Source of the DNA: Desulfobacteria bacterium
Lineage (GTDB): Bacteria; Desulfobacterota; Desulfobacteria; Desulfobacterales; C00003060
Assembly: GCA_030145035.1 (NCBI GenBank)
Contig: JAQYWL010000304.1
Location: forward strand, 1-11,661
Length of the DNA: 11,661 nt
Direction: 5' to 3'
The position numbers and the translations under genes are program-made. The notes beneath the pieces were generated by a model that saw only the letters and a program-made list of their open reading frames with translations, did not search any database and was not told where the DNA came from. Positions 6,146 through 11,661 of this stretch are shown here, piece after piece; the first letter of the stretch is position 1; every line of letters starts with the position of its first letter.

Positions 6146-7744
6146 ATGCAATATGATATTGGGCAAAAGACTGAAGGCCAAGAAGCTGTCGTTACGACCG
6201 AAGGGCTCCCCATTGCCCAAGGGTCAGGGTCATGCTTAATTGAGAGCCCTCTGGATCCGTGTGCCATCGTCATTATCGGGGCCTGTGGCGACCTGACAAG
6301 GAGAAAAATCATACGGGCGCTTTTCAGGCTGTTTCAAAATGACGTCTTGCCGGACCTTTTTCTAATTGTTGGAGTAGATCTCAATGATATGGACACAGAC
6401 GCGTATCGCACTTTCATAAAAGAGTCCATACAAACACTTGCTGGAGAAAGCCTGACCGAGAAAGACTGGAACTCTTTTGCGGCACACCTGCATTACAAGA
6501 GCATGGATCCTGAGTCAAAATCGCCTTATGAGGAGCTACCAGGTTTCCTGAACGAGCAATTCCATGATCTCCATATGCCAGGGAATCGGCTGTTTTATCT
6601 TGCGGTTCCGCCCGCTCAGTACGTAAACATCATCCGAGACTTGGGGAGGGCCGCTCTTTCGTACGAAAATGAAAACTGGTCAGGATGGTCCCGTGTGGTT
6701 ATCGAAAAACCTTTTGGGCGGGATTTACAGAGTGCGCGGGATTTAAACCGCCATATTCATAAATATTTTCGCGAAGATCAAATCTATCGAATCGATCACT
6801 ACCTGGCAAAGGAAACAGTGCAAAACATACTGATGTTCCGCTTTGCCAATGCCATCTTCGAACCGATATGGAACCGCCGGTACGTCGACCATGTGCAAAT
6901 AACTGTTGCAGAAACCCTTGGTGTAGAGCACCGGGCAGTTTACTATGAGCAGGCCGGCGTTCTCAGAGACATGTTTCAAAATCATATGCTCCAGCTCTTG
7001 GCCATGACTGCTATGGAGCCGCCCTCCCTGTTCGAAGCAGACCGGGTGAGGGATGAGAAAGTGAAAGTTTTCCGCTCTCTCCGACCTTTCCCGGTGGGAC
7101 AACTTGATGACCACCTGGTTCTTGGGCAGTATAAAACTGGAACGATTGACGGGACACCCGTGCCTGGCTATAGAGAGGAGCCCAACGTTGATAAGGCTTC
7201 GTTGGTTCCTACTTTTGCGATGGCCGAGATATTCGTCGATAACTGGCGTTGGCAGGGGGTGCCGTTTTACCTTCGCTCAGGTAAAAGAATGGTAAAAAAG
7301 ATCACGGAAATTGCCATCCAGTTTAAACAGGTCCCGAATCTGATGTTTCGCAATGTATTGGCTGAAGGCATTCATCCGAATGTGCTGGGCCTGCGAATTC
7401 AGCCAGACGAAAGGCTCACCTTAACATTTCAAACAAAGCTTCTAGGAGCAAAGGTCTGCTTGCAGCCTGTGACTATGGATTTTCATTACAGTTCAGTTCA
7501 GGAAGGTACCTTCTTGGATGCTTACGAAAAGGTAATATTAGACTGTCTAGTAGGCGATCACATGTTGTTCGTCCGTCAGGACGGAGTAGAAGCATGCTGG
7601 GGATTTCTCTCCCCCATTCTTGATGCCTGCGAAACGTGTAAGGATCGAGAACAGTCTTTACACTTTTACTCAGCAGGCACTTTGGGACCCCGCAGGGCAG
7701 ATGACTTGATGAAGCATGAAGGACATGCATGGCGGATCATTTAG
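6146..7744 (+). CDS. zwf: Glucose-6-phosphate 1-dehydrogenase
   Basis: It oxidises glucose 6-phosphate to 6-phosphogluconolactone with reduction of NADP (or NAD), the entry step of the oxidative pentose phosphate pathway. The protein is 532 residues, slightly longer than the usual ~490-510, because of a low-complexity N-terminal extension of about 38 residues before the first strand. Motifs in order: nucleotide-binding GACGDLTRRK (45-54; the usual form is GASGDL, so Ser is Cys here), EKPFGRDL (187-194), the substrate and catalytic signature RIDHYLAKE (215-223), and DMFQNHMLQ (275-283). The C-terminal AGTLGP with a Trp near the end is also typical, so the gene is full length. ATG 6146 has a purine-rich GAGAGG about 8 bases upstream. 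It shares strand and pathway with the 6-phosphogluconate dehydrogenase gene. No lactonase gene (pgl) is seen between them. Confidence 0.95.
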   Translation: MQYDIGQKTEGQEAVVTTEGLPIAQGSGSCLIESPLDPCAIVIIGACGDLTRRKIIRALFRLFQNDVLPDLFLIVGVDLNDMDTDAYRTFIKESIQTLAGESLTEKDWNSFAAHLHYKSMDPESKSPYEELPGFLNEQFHDLHMPGNRLFYLAVPPAQYVNIIRDLGRAALSYENENWSGWSRVVIEKPFGRDLQSARDLNRHIHKYFREDQIYRIDHYLAKETVQNILMFRFANAIFEPIWNRRYVDHVQITVAETLGVEHRAVYYEQAGVLRDMFQNHMLQLLAMTAMEPPSLFEADRVRDEKVKVFRSLRPFPVGQLDDHLVLGQYKTGTIDGTPVPGYREEPNVDKASLVPTFAMAEIFVDNWRWQGVPFYLRSGKRMVKKITEIAIQFKQVPNLMFRNVLAEGIHPNVLGLRIQPDERLTLTFQTKLLGAKVCLQPVTMDFHYSSVQEGTFLDAYEKVILDCLVGDHMLFVRQDGVEACWGFLSPILDACETCKDREQSLHFYSAGTLGPRRADDLMKHEGHAWRII

Positions 7745-7809
7745 CCTCCATGCATATACGTCTCATTGTGGTCGGACGCTACTTAAAGACAACATGGGAG
7801 GGCATAGAA

Positions 7810-9246
7810 ATGTCAAAACACGATTATGACATGATCATCATTGGCGGAGGAGCAGCCGGGCTGACTGTCGCGGCCGGGGCGGCACAACTCGGGGCCAAGA
7901 CAGCCTTGATCGAAAAGGAAAAATTGGGTGGAGATTGCCTGCATTATGGCTGTGTGCCCAGTAAAACCCTAATAAAGGCGGCCAAGGTTTACCATTATGC
8001 CAAAAACCTAAAGGCATTCGGACTTCCAGAGGTAACCGTCCCTCCCTGCAATATCAAATCGGTCATGGATCATGTAAGAGAAGTGATTGATCAGGTTGCC
8101 GTGCACGACTCTGTAGAGCGGTTTCAGGGTCTGGGAGTCGAAGTGATCTTTGGAAGCCCGGAGTTTGTGTCGGATCATGAAGTCAAAGTCAACGGAAAGA
8201 CTTTGTCCGGCAGCCGCTTCACAATTGCGACGGGCAGCCGGTCCATGGTCATTCCTATTGAAGGGCTACAAGAGACTAATTTTATCACAAACGTGGAGAC
8301 TTTTTCCCTGGAAAATCTTCCAAGCCGGCTTGTTGTCCTTGGCGCAGGTCCGATTGGCTCAGAGCTCGCCCATTCCTTCGCCAGACTCGGAAGCAAAGTG
8401 ACCCTCGTTGATGTATTGGAATACCCTTTGAGCTTCGAAGACCACGACATGGCTGAGGTGGTCATCAAACAAATAGTTAACGATGGCATAACCCTGCGGA
8501 TGAGTTCAAAAGCAAAGAAAGCTTATAAGGAGGGGAATCAAAAAATCTTGATCATTGAAAATATGAACGGTAGCGAAGAAGCTATTCAATGCGATGAAAT
8601 TCTCTTAGCCACTGGCCGCAGACCAAATGTTGAAGGGCTGAATCTGGAAGCTGCAGGCGTCAACTATACAAACAAAGGCATAGAAACCGATCTCCACATG
8701 CAGACAAGTCAAAAGCATATCTATGCCGCAGGGGATGTGAACGGTAAGTTCCCGTTCACGCATATAGCGGGAGCCGAAGGGTCTATTATTGTGAGAAATG
8801 CGATTATGCACATACCAGGCAAGATTAATTACAACATGACCCCATGGGTTATCTTTACCGATCCGGAGATTGCATCAATCGGCTACAACGAAAAGCGTGC
8901 AAAAGAAGATAACTTTGACTACGACATACATATTGAAGAGTTTGAAGAAGTAGATCGAGCTCTGGTCGAAAGCGAATATCAGGGAAAGATAAAAATCCTT
9001 ACGGAGGCGGGTTCCGATAAAATCATTGGGGTTCAAATTGTTGGACTTCATGCCGGAGAAGTCATCGGGGCGTCCGTTTTGGCGGTGAACAAGCGCATGA
9101 AGCTATCTGACCTGGCAACTCAAATTTTTGCCTATCCCACCCTGTCAGAGATCCACAAAAAGAGTGCCGGAAAATACTATGCCCAGAAGGTTTTTAGTCC
9201 CAAAGTAAGAACTATTTTGAAGTTTATTTTCGGTTATCAGGGGTGA
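7810..9246 (+). CDS. Mercuric-reductase/dihydrolipoamide-dehydrogenase-like FAD disulfide oxidoreductase
   Basis: This cytoplasmic flavoprotein of 478 residues is in the class I pyridine nucleotide-disulfide oxidoreductase family. An FAD-binding IIGGGAAG starts at residue 10, followed by the redox-active disulfide GGDCLHYGC (C43 and C48). The NAD(P)-binding site is VLGAGPIGSE in the middle, then ATGRRPN and AAGDVNG, and a C-terminal dimerisation domain. The acid-base position usually read as HPT.SE is YPTLSE here, so the histidine is a tyrosine. There is no N-terminal HMA domain and no C-terminal cysteine pair, so this is probably not a true MerA. It resembles the uncharacterised group often linked with TVP38 proteins. 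ATG 7810 follows GGGAGGG (7796-7802); an in-frame upstream ATG at 7729 inside zwf is unlikely. Substrate unknown; electrons probably flow from NAD(P)H to a disulfide. Confidence 0.87.
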   Translation: MSKHDYDMIIIGGGAAGLTVAAGAAQLGAKTALIEKEKLGGDCLHYGCVPSKTLIKAAKVYHYAKNLKAFGLPEVTVPPCNIKSVMDHVREVIDQVAVHDSVERFQGLGVEVIFGSPEFVSDHEVKVNGKTLSGSRFTIATGSRSMVIPIEGLQETNFITNVETFSLENLPSRLVVLGAGPIGSELAHSFARLGSKVTLVDVLEYPLSFEDHDMAEVVIKQIVNDGITLRMSSKAKKAYKEGNQKILIIENMNGSEEAIQCDEILLATGRRPNVEGLNLEAAGVNYTNKGIETDLHMQTSQKHIYAAGDVNGKFPFTHIAGAEGSIIVRNAIMHIPGKINYNMTPWVIFTDPEIASIGYNEKRAKEDNFDYDIHIEEFEEVDRALVESEYQGKIKILTEAGSDKIIGVQIVGLHAGEVIGASVLAVNKRMKLSDLATQIFAYPTLSEIHKKSAGKYYAQKVFSPKVRTILKFIFGYQG

Positions 9247-9275
9247 ATGCTGTTTTGACGGGCGTCCCGGGTCCT

Positions 9276-9950
9276 TCATCGCGTGTCAGGATAATGGCGA
9301 GCCAAGGCATGCGGAGAGGCTCCCAAGCAATATCGGATTATGAGCGACCAGTTTCTCAGTGTAGTATGAACTATGTTCTCCTTTTGCCAGCGTCGGGCCG
9401 ATGTCTGTACAAAGCCTTGGGCCAGCTTGAAGCCTCCGGCTCGGTTCAATCGGTGAACAAGGTACACATCTTCCATAATGGGCAAATCTTGAAATCCGCC
9501 TACCTGAAAGTAGGCTGCTCGCCGAACGAAGAGAGCTTGGTCTCCGTATGGCAGCTTCAGGAGCCGGGATCGAAGGTTGGCCATGAAGGCAACAAGATCG
9601 AGTGCAGGTTTGGGCGGATGGATCCTGAGTCGGAAAGCGCCAAAAACAACGCTCGGATGGGTCAGAGCTTGATCGATCAGATGCTGATACGCAAGGGGAA
9701 GCAGGGTGTCTGCATGGAGAAAAAGCAGGACGCCACCGCGCGCTTGACGTGCCCCTGTATCTTGCTGAATGCCGCGACCTGTGTATGAGATGAGAACATG
9801 AGAGGTGTATTGACGGGCCACCCTTACGGTATCATCGTTGCTGCCGCCGTCCACCACAATGATCTCAGAAGGTTGGTCTTTAAGGCTTTGAAGAGTCTTT
9901 CCAAGGATCTCGGCTTCGTTCAATGCAGGTATGACAATTGACAGTTTCAT
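9276..9950 (-). CDS. Family 2 glycosyltransferase, TIGR04283-like ('rSAM/selenodomain-associated')
   Basis: This complete 224-residue GT-A fold transferase is the only convincing minus-strand gene. It begins with SIVIPALNEAE (4-14), then VVDGGSNDDT (32-41, nucleotide-sugar site) and FLHADT (77-82, metal-binding HxD variant of DXD). Further on come YGDQALFVRR (135-144), GGF (151-153) and IMEDVYL (158-164, acceptor/base region), ending without membrane helices. The pattern, especially RGRG/QxxxGA followed by LFLHADT, is that of the TIGR04283 group. TIGR04283 was named for genomes carrying a radical-SAM/selenodomain protein and was later tied to arsenosugar-type biosynthesis; neither partner is visible here. 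The gene is convergent with the flavoprotein (29-base gap) and divergent from the glutaredoxin. Group assignment is from recall of the family pattern. Confidence 0.87.
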   Translation of the reverse strand: MKLSIVIPALNEAEILGKTLQSLKDQPSEIIVVDGGSNDDTVRVARQYTSHVLISYTGRGIQQDTGARQARGGVLLFLHADTLLPLAYQHLIDQALTHPSVVFGAFRLRIHPPKPALDLVAFMANLRSRLLKLPYGDQALFVRRAAYFQVGGFQDLPIMEDVYLVHRLNRAGGFKLAQGFVQTSARRWQKENIVHTTLRNWSLIIRYCLGASPHALARHYPDTR

Positions 9951-10046
9951 ATGAACACTTATTTTCTAGGTATCAGTCTATGCAATATTTAGTTGAAGGT
10001 TATCAGCTCAGGTCCCAACCCCGGTAAAAAAGAAAGGAGCTCAGGT
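9951..10046. other. Divergent intergenic region
   Basis: This 96-base gap separates the minus-strand glycosyltransferase start from the plus-strand glutaredoxin start and should hold promoters for both. It contains two copies of TATCAG about 30 bases apart (near 9971 and 10001). I found no -35/-10 pair good enough to call on either strand. The only clear signal is the glutaredoxin ribosome binding site AAAGGAG at 10033-10039. Confidence 0.4.
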
Positions 10047-10298
10047 ATGCGACAGCCCGTCAAGATGTATACTCTTAGCACCTGTAGCCACTGTAAGGCC
10101 ACCAAAAAGTTTTTGGACGACTGCAAAGTAAAATATGAAACTACCGATGTGGACTTGCTTGATGGGGAAGAACGGGCCGCTATTCTTGAAGATGTGAGAA
10201 AATGGAATCCCCGGTGCTCCTTTCCCACGATTATTATCGGAGACAAGGTCATTGTAGGATACAGGGAAGACGAGATCAAGGAGGCTCTTAGCTTATGA
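10047..10298 (+). CDS. Glutaredoxin-family protein (CSHC)
   Basis: This small cytoplasmic 83-residue thioredoxin-fold protein has the dithiol motif CSHC (13-16) after the first strand (KMYTLST). Other features are the cis-proline signature FPTIII (59-64) and the C-terminal GYREDEIKEAL (71-81). A third cysteine (C57) lies just before the cis-Pro segment. Length and motif layout fit short bacterial glutaredoxin/NrdH-like proteins. ATG 10047 is supported by AAAGGAG 7 bases upstream; a longer reading from a TTG at 9993 lacks a site and adds residues outside the fold. The stop overlaps the next gene's start in ATGA, so it is translationally coupled to the FTR-like gene. That suggests the FTR-like protein reduces this glutaredoxin. 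Family is secure; partner and substrate are inferred. Confidence 0.92.
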   Translation: MRQPVKMYTLSTCSHCKATKKFLDDCKVKYETTDVDLLDGEERAAILEDVRKWNPRCSFPTIIIGDKVIVGYREDEIKEALSL

Positions 10299-10630
10299 GC
10301 AAGGCAGGAGAACTTCATGATATGTTGAAGAAGGTTCAAGAACCGAAAGGTTATTATTTCAACAAGGATAAAGAAAGAGTCTTTGAACTCCTTGAAGCCC
10401 TCATTGTCAATAAGAAGCGATACGGCTACATGTCATGCCCGTGCAAGCTCGCATCGAGGGATCGTAAAAAGGACAAAGACATCTTGTGCCCCTGTGTCTA
10501 CAGAGCCCCTGATGTAGAGGAGTACGGTAGCTGCTATTGCAATCTCTATGTCTCAAGGACTTGGAACGAATGTAAGATCGATCACGCCTATGTGCCTGAA
10601 AGGAGACCGCTTAATAAGCTACCTTATTAA
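10295..10630 (+). CDS. Ferredoxin:thioredoxin reductase catalytic-chain-like protein
   Basis: This 111-residue protein carries the iron-sulfur/disulfide layout of the FTR catalytic subunit: CPC (48-50), CPC (65-67) and CYC (80-82), plus C93. In the characterised plant and cyanobacterial enzyme the CPC...CPC...CHC cysteines hold a [4Fe-4S] cluster next to a redox disulfide that passes ferredoxin electrons to thioredoxin. Spacing here (14 and 12 residues between motifs) differs slightly from the classical 16 and 8, as in many anaerobe homologues. No variable-chain (FtrA) gene is nearby. The start ATG overlaps the glutaredoxin stop by 4 bases, so one mRNA and coupled translation are expected. 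The likely role is to feed ferredoxin- or rubredoxin-derived electrons to the adjacent glutaredoxin. The final codons form half of an inverted repeat. Confidence 0.88.
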   Translation: MSKAGELHDMLKKVQEPKGYYFNKDKERVFELLEALIVNKKRYGYMSCPCKLASRDRKKDKDILCPCVYRAPDVEEYGSCYCNLYVSRTWNECKIDHAYVPERRPLNKLPY

Positions 10631-10632
10631 GC
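10609..10632 (+). repeat. Perfect inverted repeat at the end of the FTR-like gene
   Basis: GCTTAATAAG (10609-10618) and CTTATTAAGC (10623-10632) are exact reverse complements separated by CTAC. The repeat spans the last codons and the TAA stop. An AU-rich 10-pair hairpin could form in the mRNA. No T run follows, so it is not a textbook terminator; it may act as an mRNA 3' stabiliser, a weak or bidirectional terminator, or a protein-binding site. Confidence 0.5.
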
Positions 10633-10679
10633 CGCGCAAGCACTTATCACTAATCTGTGCGGGAAAGAGAGAACCTATC

Positions 10680-11651
10680 ATGACAACGATCAAGATAAAG
10701 GGAATGTCCTGCAATGTTTTTGACAAGACCGGTACCTTGACCAAGGGAGAACCAGAGGTTACAGATGTATTGACTGCGACAGGCATGGAAGAATACTATA
10801 TATTGAAAATGGCAACTTCCATTGAGGCCGCTTCAGAGCACCCACTAGCACAAGCCATTATTGAAAAAGGCCGCCAAGAACAGGTGAACCCTGATCCCGT
10901 GGAGGACTTTGAGGCCCTGTCAGGCCTTGGGGCCAGGGCAGTCCTGAATGGCAAGAAATGCCTTTTGGGCAACTTGCGGCTTATGGGAAAAAAGGCCGTG
11001 GCAATGAACGGTTTCGACCAGAAGGCCAAAAGGCTTGCAAGTGAGGCCAAGACGTGTGTTTTTGTGGCTGAGGCGGACCGGGTTATTGGCCTCCTTGCCC
11101 TTTCATATATACCGAAGGCCTCTGCGCGCGCGGCAGTTTCTAGCTTGAAGGGCATGGGGTTGAGAGTGGCTATGATTACCGGAGATAATGAAAGAACAGT
11201 CCAGGCTGTTGCTGATGCTGTCGGCATTGACCAGGTACTTGCCGAGGTGCTTCCCGGTGATAAAGCAGATGAGATAATGGAGCTCCAGGCGCAAGGTCAG
11301 GTCGTGGCCATGGTTGGAGACGGTATTAATGATGCGCCGGCTCTCACAACGGCAGACATCGGGATCGCCATCGGCGCAGGGACAGATGTGGCCATGGAGG
11401 CCAGCGACATTACGCTGATCAGAGATGATTTGCGATCGGTTCCCGTAGCCATCAGGCTCTCGTTTCAGACTATGAGGGTAATCAAAATGTATGTTCAGTT
11501 TGTGGTTATGTGTATGACCCGTCAGAGGGAGACCCGGAAGGCGGCATCAAGCCGGGGACGAAATTTGAGGAACTTCCTGATGATTGGACCTGACCTGTGT
11601 GTGGAGCAGAAAAGGAGCAGTTTGAAAAGGAGTAGAAGGAGATTGCCATGA
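10680..11651 (+). CDS. Internally deleted heavy-metal P-type ATPase remnant, probably a pseudogene
   Basis: From ATG 10680 the frame gives 323 residues. Residues 1-11 (MTTIKIKGMSC) are the first strand and start of the GMxCxxC loop of an N-terminal heavy-metal-associated (HMA) domain. At residue 12 the sequence jumps straight to FDKTGTLTKGEP, with phosphorylated Asp 15. The missing piece, several hundred residues in CopA/ZntA-type pumps, would hold the rest of the HMA domain, six membrane helices, the actuator domain and the CPC-type metal site. What follows is a good cytoplasmic P/N domain: SEHPLA (about 56-61), GLGA, TGDN (about 178-181) and VGDGINDAPAL (about 219-229). At about residue 269 (TMRVIK) the ATPase match ends, before the last two helices, and the remaining ~54 residues are out-of-frame rubredoxin sequence. 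It cannot be a metal pump. Whether the soluble ATP-binding domain is made and used is unknown. Confidence 0.75.
   Translation: MTTIKIKGMSCNVFDKTGTLTKGEPEVTDVLTATGMEEYYILKMATSIEAASEHPLAQAIIEKGRQEQVNPDPVEDFEALSGLGARAVLNGKKCLLGNLRLMGKKAVAMNGFDQKAKRLASEAKTCVFVAEADRVIGLLALSYIPKASARAAVSSLKGMGLRVAMITGDNERTVQAVADAVGIDQVLAEVLPGDKADEIMELQAQGQVVAMVGDGINDAPALTTADIGIAIGAGTDVAMEASDITLIRDDLRSVPVAIRLSFQTMRVIKMYVQFVVMCMTRQRETRKAASSRGRNLRNFLMIGPDLCVEQKRSSLKRSRRRLP
11486..11635 (+). pseudogene. Rubredoxin frame with TGA at an iron-ligand cysteine; start codon missing (selenorubredoxin or pseudogene)
   Basis: In the frame one base behind the ATPase, the sequence reads as an almost entire rubredoxin of about 49 residues. 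The first metal knuckle is CSVCGY (11492-11509), then VYDPSEGDPEGG, IKPGTKFEELPDDW, and the second knuckle U-P-V-C-G. The TGA at 11591-11593 stands where rubredoxins have the third of four Fe-ligand cysteines. The frame then ends naturally at TAG 11633-11635 after an acidic tail. No ATG, GTG or TTG exists in this frame between the upstream stop in the ATPase segment and the first knuckle, so the native start was lost at the junction near 11486. I see no convincing SECIS hairpin after this TGA, as the downstream sequence is purine-rich. Sec decoding is therefore possible but less supported than for the thioredoxin-like gene; a nonsense mutation in a broken gene is a real alternative. Confidence 0.7.
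11591..11593 (+). other. In-frame TGA at rubredoxin third ligand position
   Basis: Rubredoxins read DDWxCPxCG at this point; here it is DDWT-TGA-PVCG. It is the only disruption within the visible rubredoxin frame. It is either a Sec codon or a TGC/TGT-to-TGA mutation. Confidence 0.6.
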
Positions 11652-11661
11652 GCGAGGAGGT
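11636..11661 (+). CDS. Start of a further gene (only first codons in window)
   Basis: AAGGAG (11636-11641) lies 6 bases before ATG 11648, directly after the rubredoxin stop. Only MSEE and a partial codon are visible, so the product cannot be named. The tight spacing suggests it was in one operon with the rubredoxin gene. Confidence 0.5.

Noticed and set aside
9257..9272. GC-rich short hairpin (CGGG/CCCG) between convergent genes as a bidirectional terminator.
   Set aside because: It has only four base pairs and no T run on either side.
9243..9788. 181-codon plus-strand ORF opposite the glycosyltransferase.
   Set aside because: Its translation has no family features, while the minus-strand frame is a clear GT2 enzyme; it is an antisense shadow.
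9993..10046. Longer glutaredoxin starting at TTG 9993.
   Set aside because: ATG 10047 has a well-placed AAAGGAG site and starts directly at the fold.
11480..11495. Programmed -1 frameshift fusing the ATPase to rubredoxin.
   Set aside because: No canonical slippery heptamer is present, and both proteins are truncated at the join, which fits a deletion better.
11594..11650. SECIS hairpin after the rubredoxin TGA.
   Set aside because: The sequence is purine-rich; I could draw only 3-4 weak pairs, which is not enough to call an element.

Overview
The window reads like a chromosome segment from a selenocysteine-using anaerobe, most likely a deltaproteobacterium in the Desulfobacterota. The basis is a UGA-containing thioredoxin-like gene, a glutaredoxin plus ferredoxin:thioredoxin-reductase-like pair, a rubredoxin, a DUF3047 protein and a DUF547 domain. 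This placement is inferred from family content; no marker gene is present. The region is gene-dense and almost all genes lie on the plus strand. There is no rRNA, tRNA, CRISPR array or insertion sequence that I can see.

Left part (1-2760): the C-terminal end of an unrecognised protein, a membrane sterol-desaturase/fatty-acid-hydroxylase family protein, a small DUF4177-like protein, a thioredoxin-like protein whose redox motif is encoded as UxxC (U = TGA at 1580-1582), and a TVP38/TMEM64 membrane protein. The thioredoxin-like gene has a strong ribosome binding site before ATG 1481, one in-frame TGA exactly at the first redox cysteine, and a hairpin just downstream that fits a bacterial SECIS element. 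A standard gene caller would start it at 1598 and lose the active site.

Middle part (2818-9246): 6-phosphogluconate dehydrogenase, an exported DUF3047 protein, a chimera of a GH63-like glycosidase fragment and a DUF547 C-terminus, glucose-6-phosphate dehydrogenase, and a mercuric-reductase/dihydrolipoamide-dehydrogenase-like flavoprotein. The two dehydrogenases give the oxidative pentose-phosphate steps that yield reduced nicotinamide nucleotide. The flavoprotein could spend that reductant on a disulfide or metal substrate.

Right part (9276-11661): a minus-strand family 2 glycosyltransferase resembling the group once named 'rSAM/selenodomain-associated', then a plus-strand glutaredoxin overlapping an FTR-catalytic-chain-like gene. 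After these comes a P-type ATPase remnant that has lost all its membrane helices and runs into a rubredoxin frame. That rubredoxin has TGA at one of its four iron-ligand cysteines and no start codon. The first codons of another gene end the window.

Two themes stand out. The first is thiol/selenol redox chemistry: UxxC thioredoxin, glutaredoxin, FTR, flavoprotein disulfide reductase, possible selenorubredoxin. The second is a set of abrupt domain junctions (about 4540, 5597, 10713 and 11486) where two unrelated or non-adjacent coding pieces meet. These are either real deletions or errors in assembly or cloning, and the sequence alone cannot decide.
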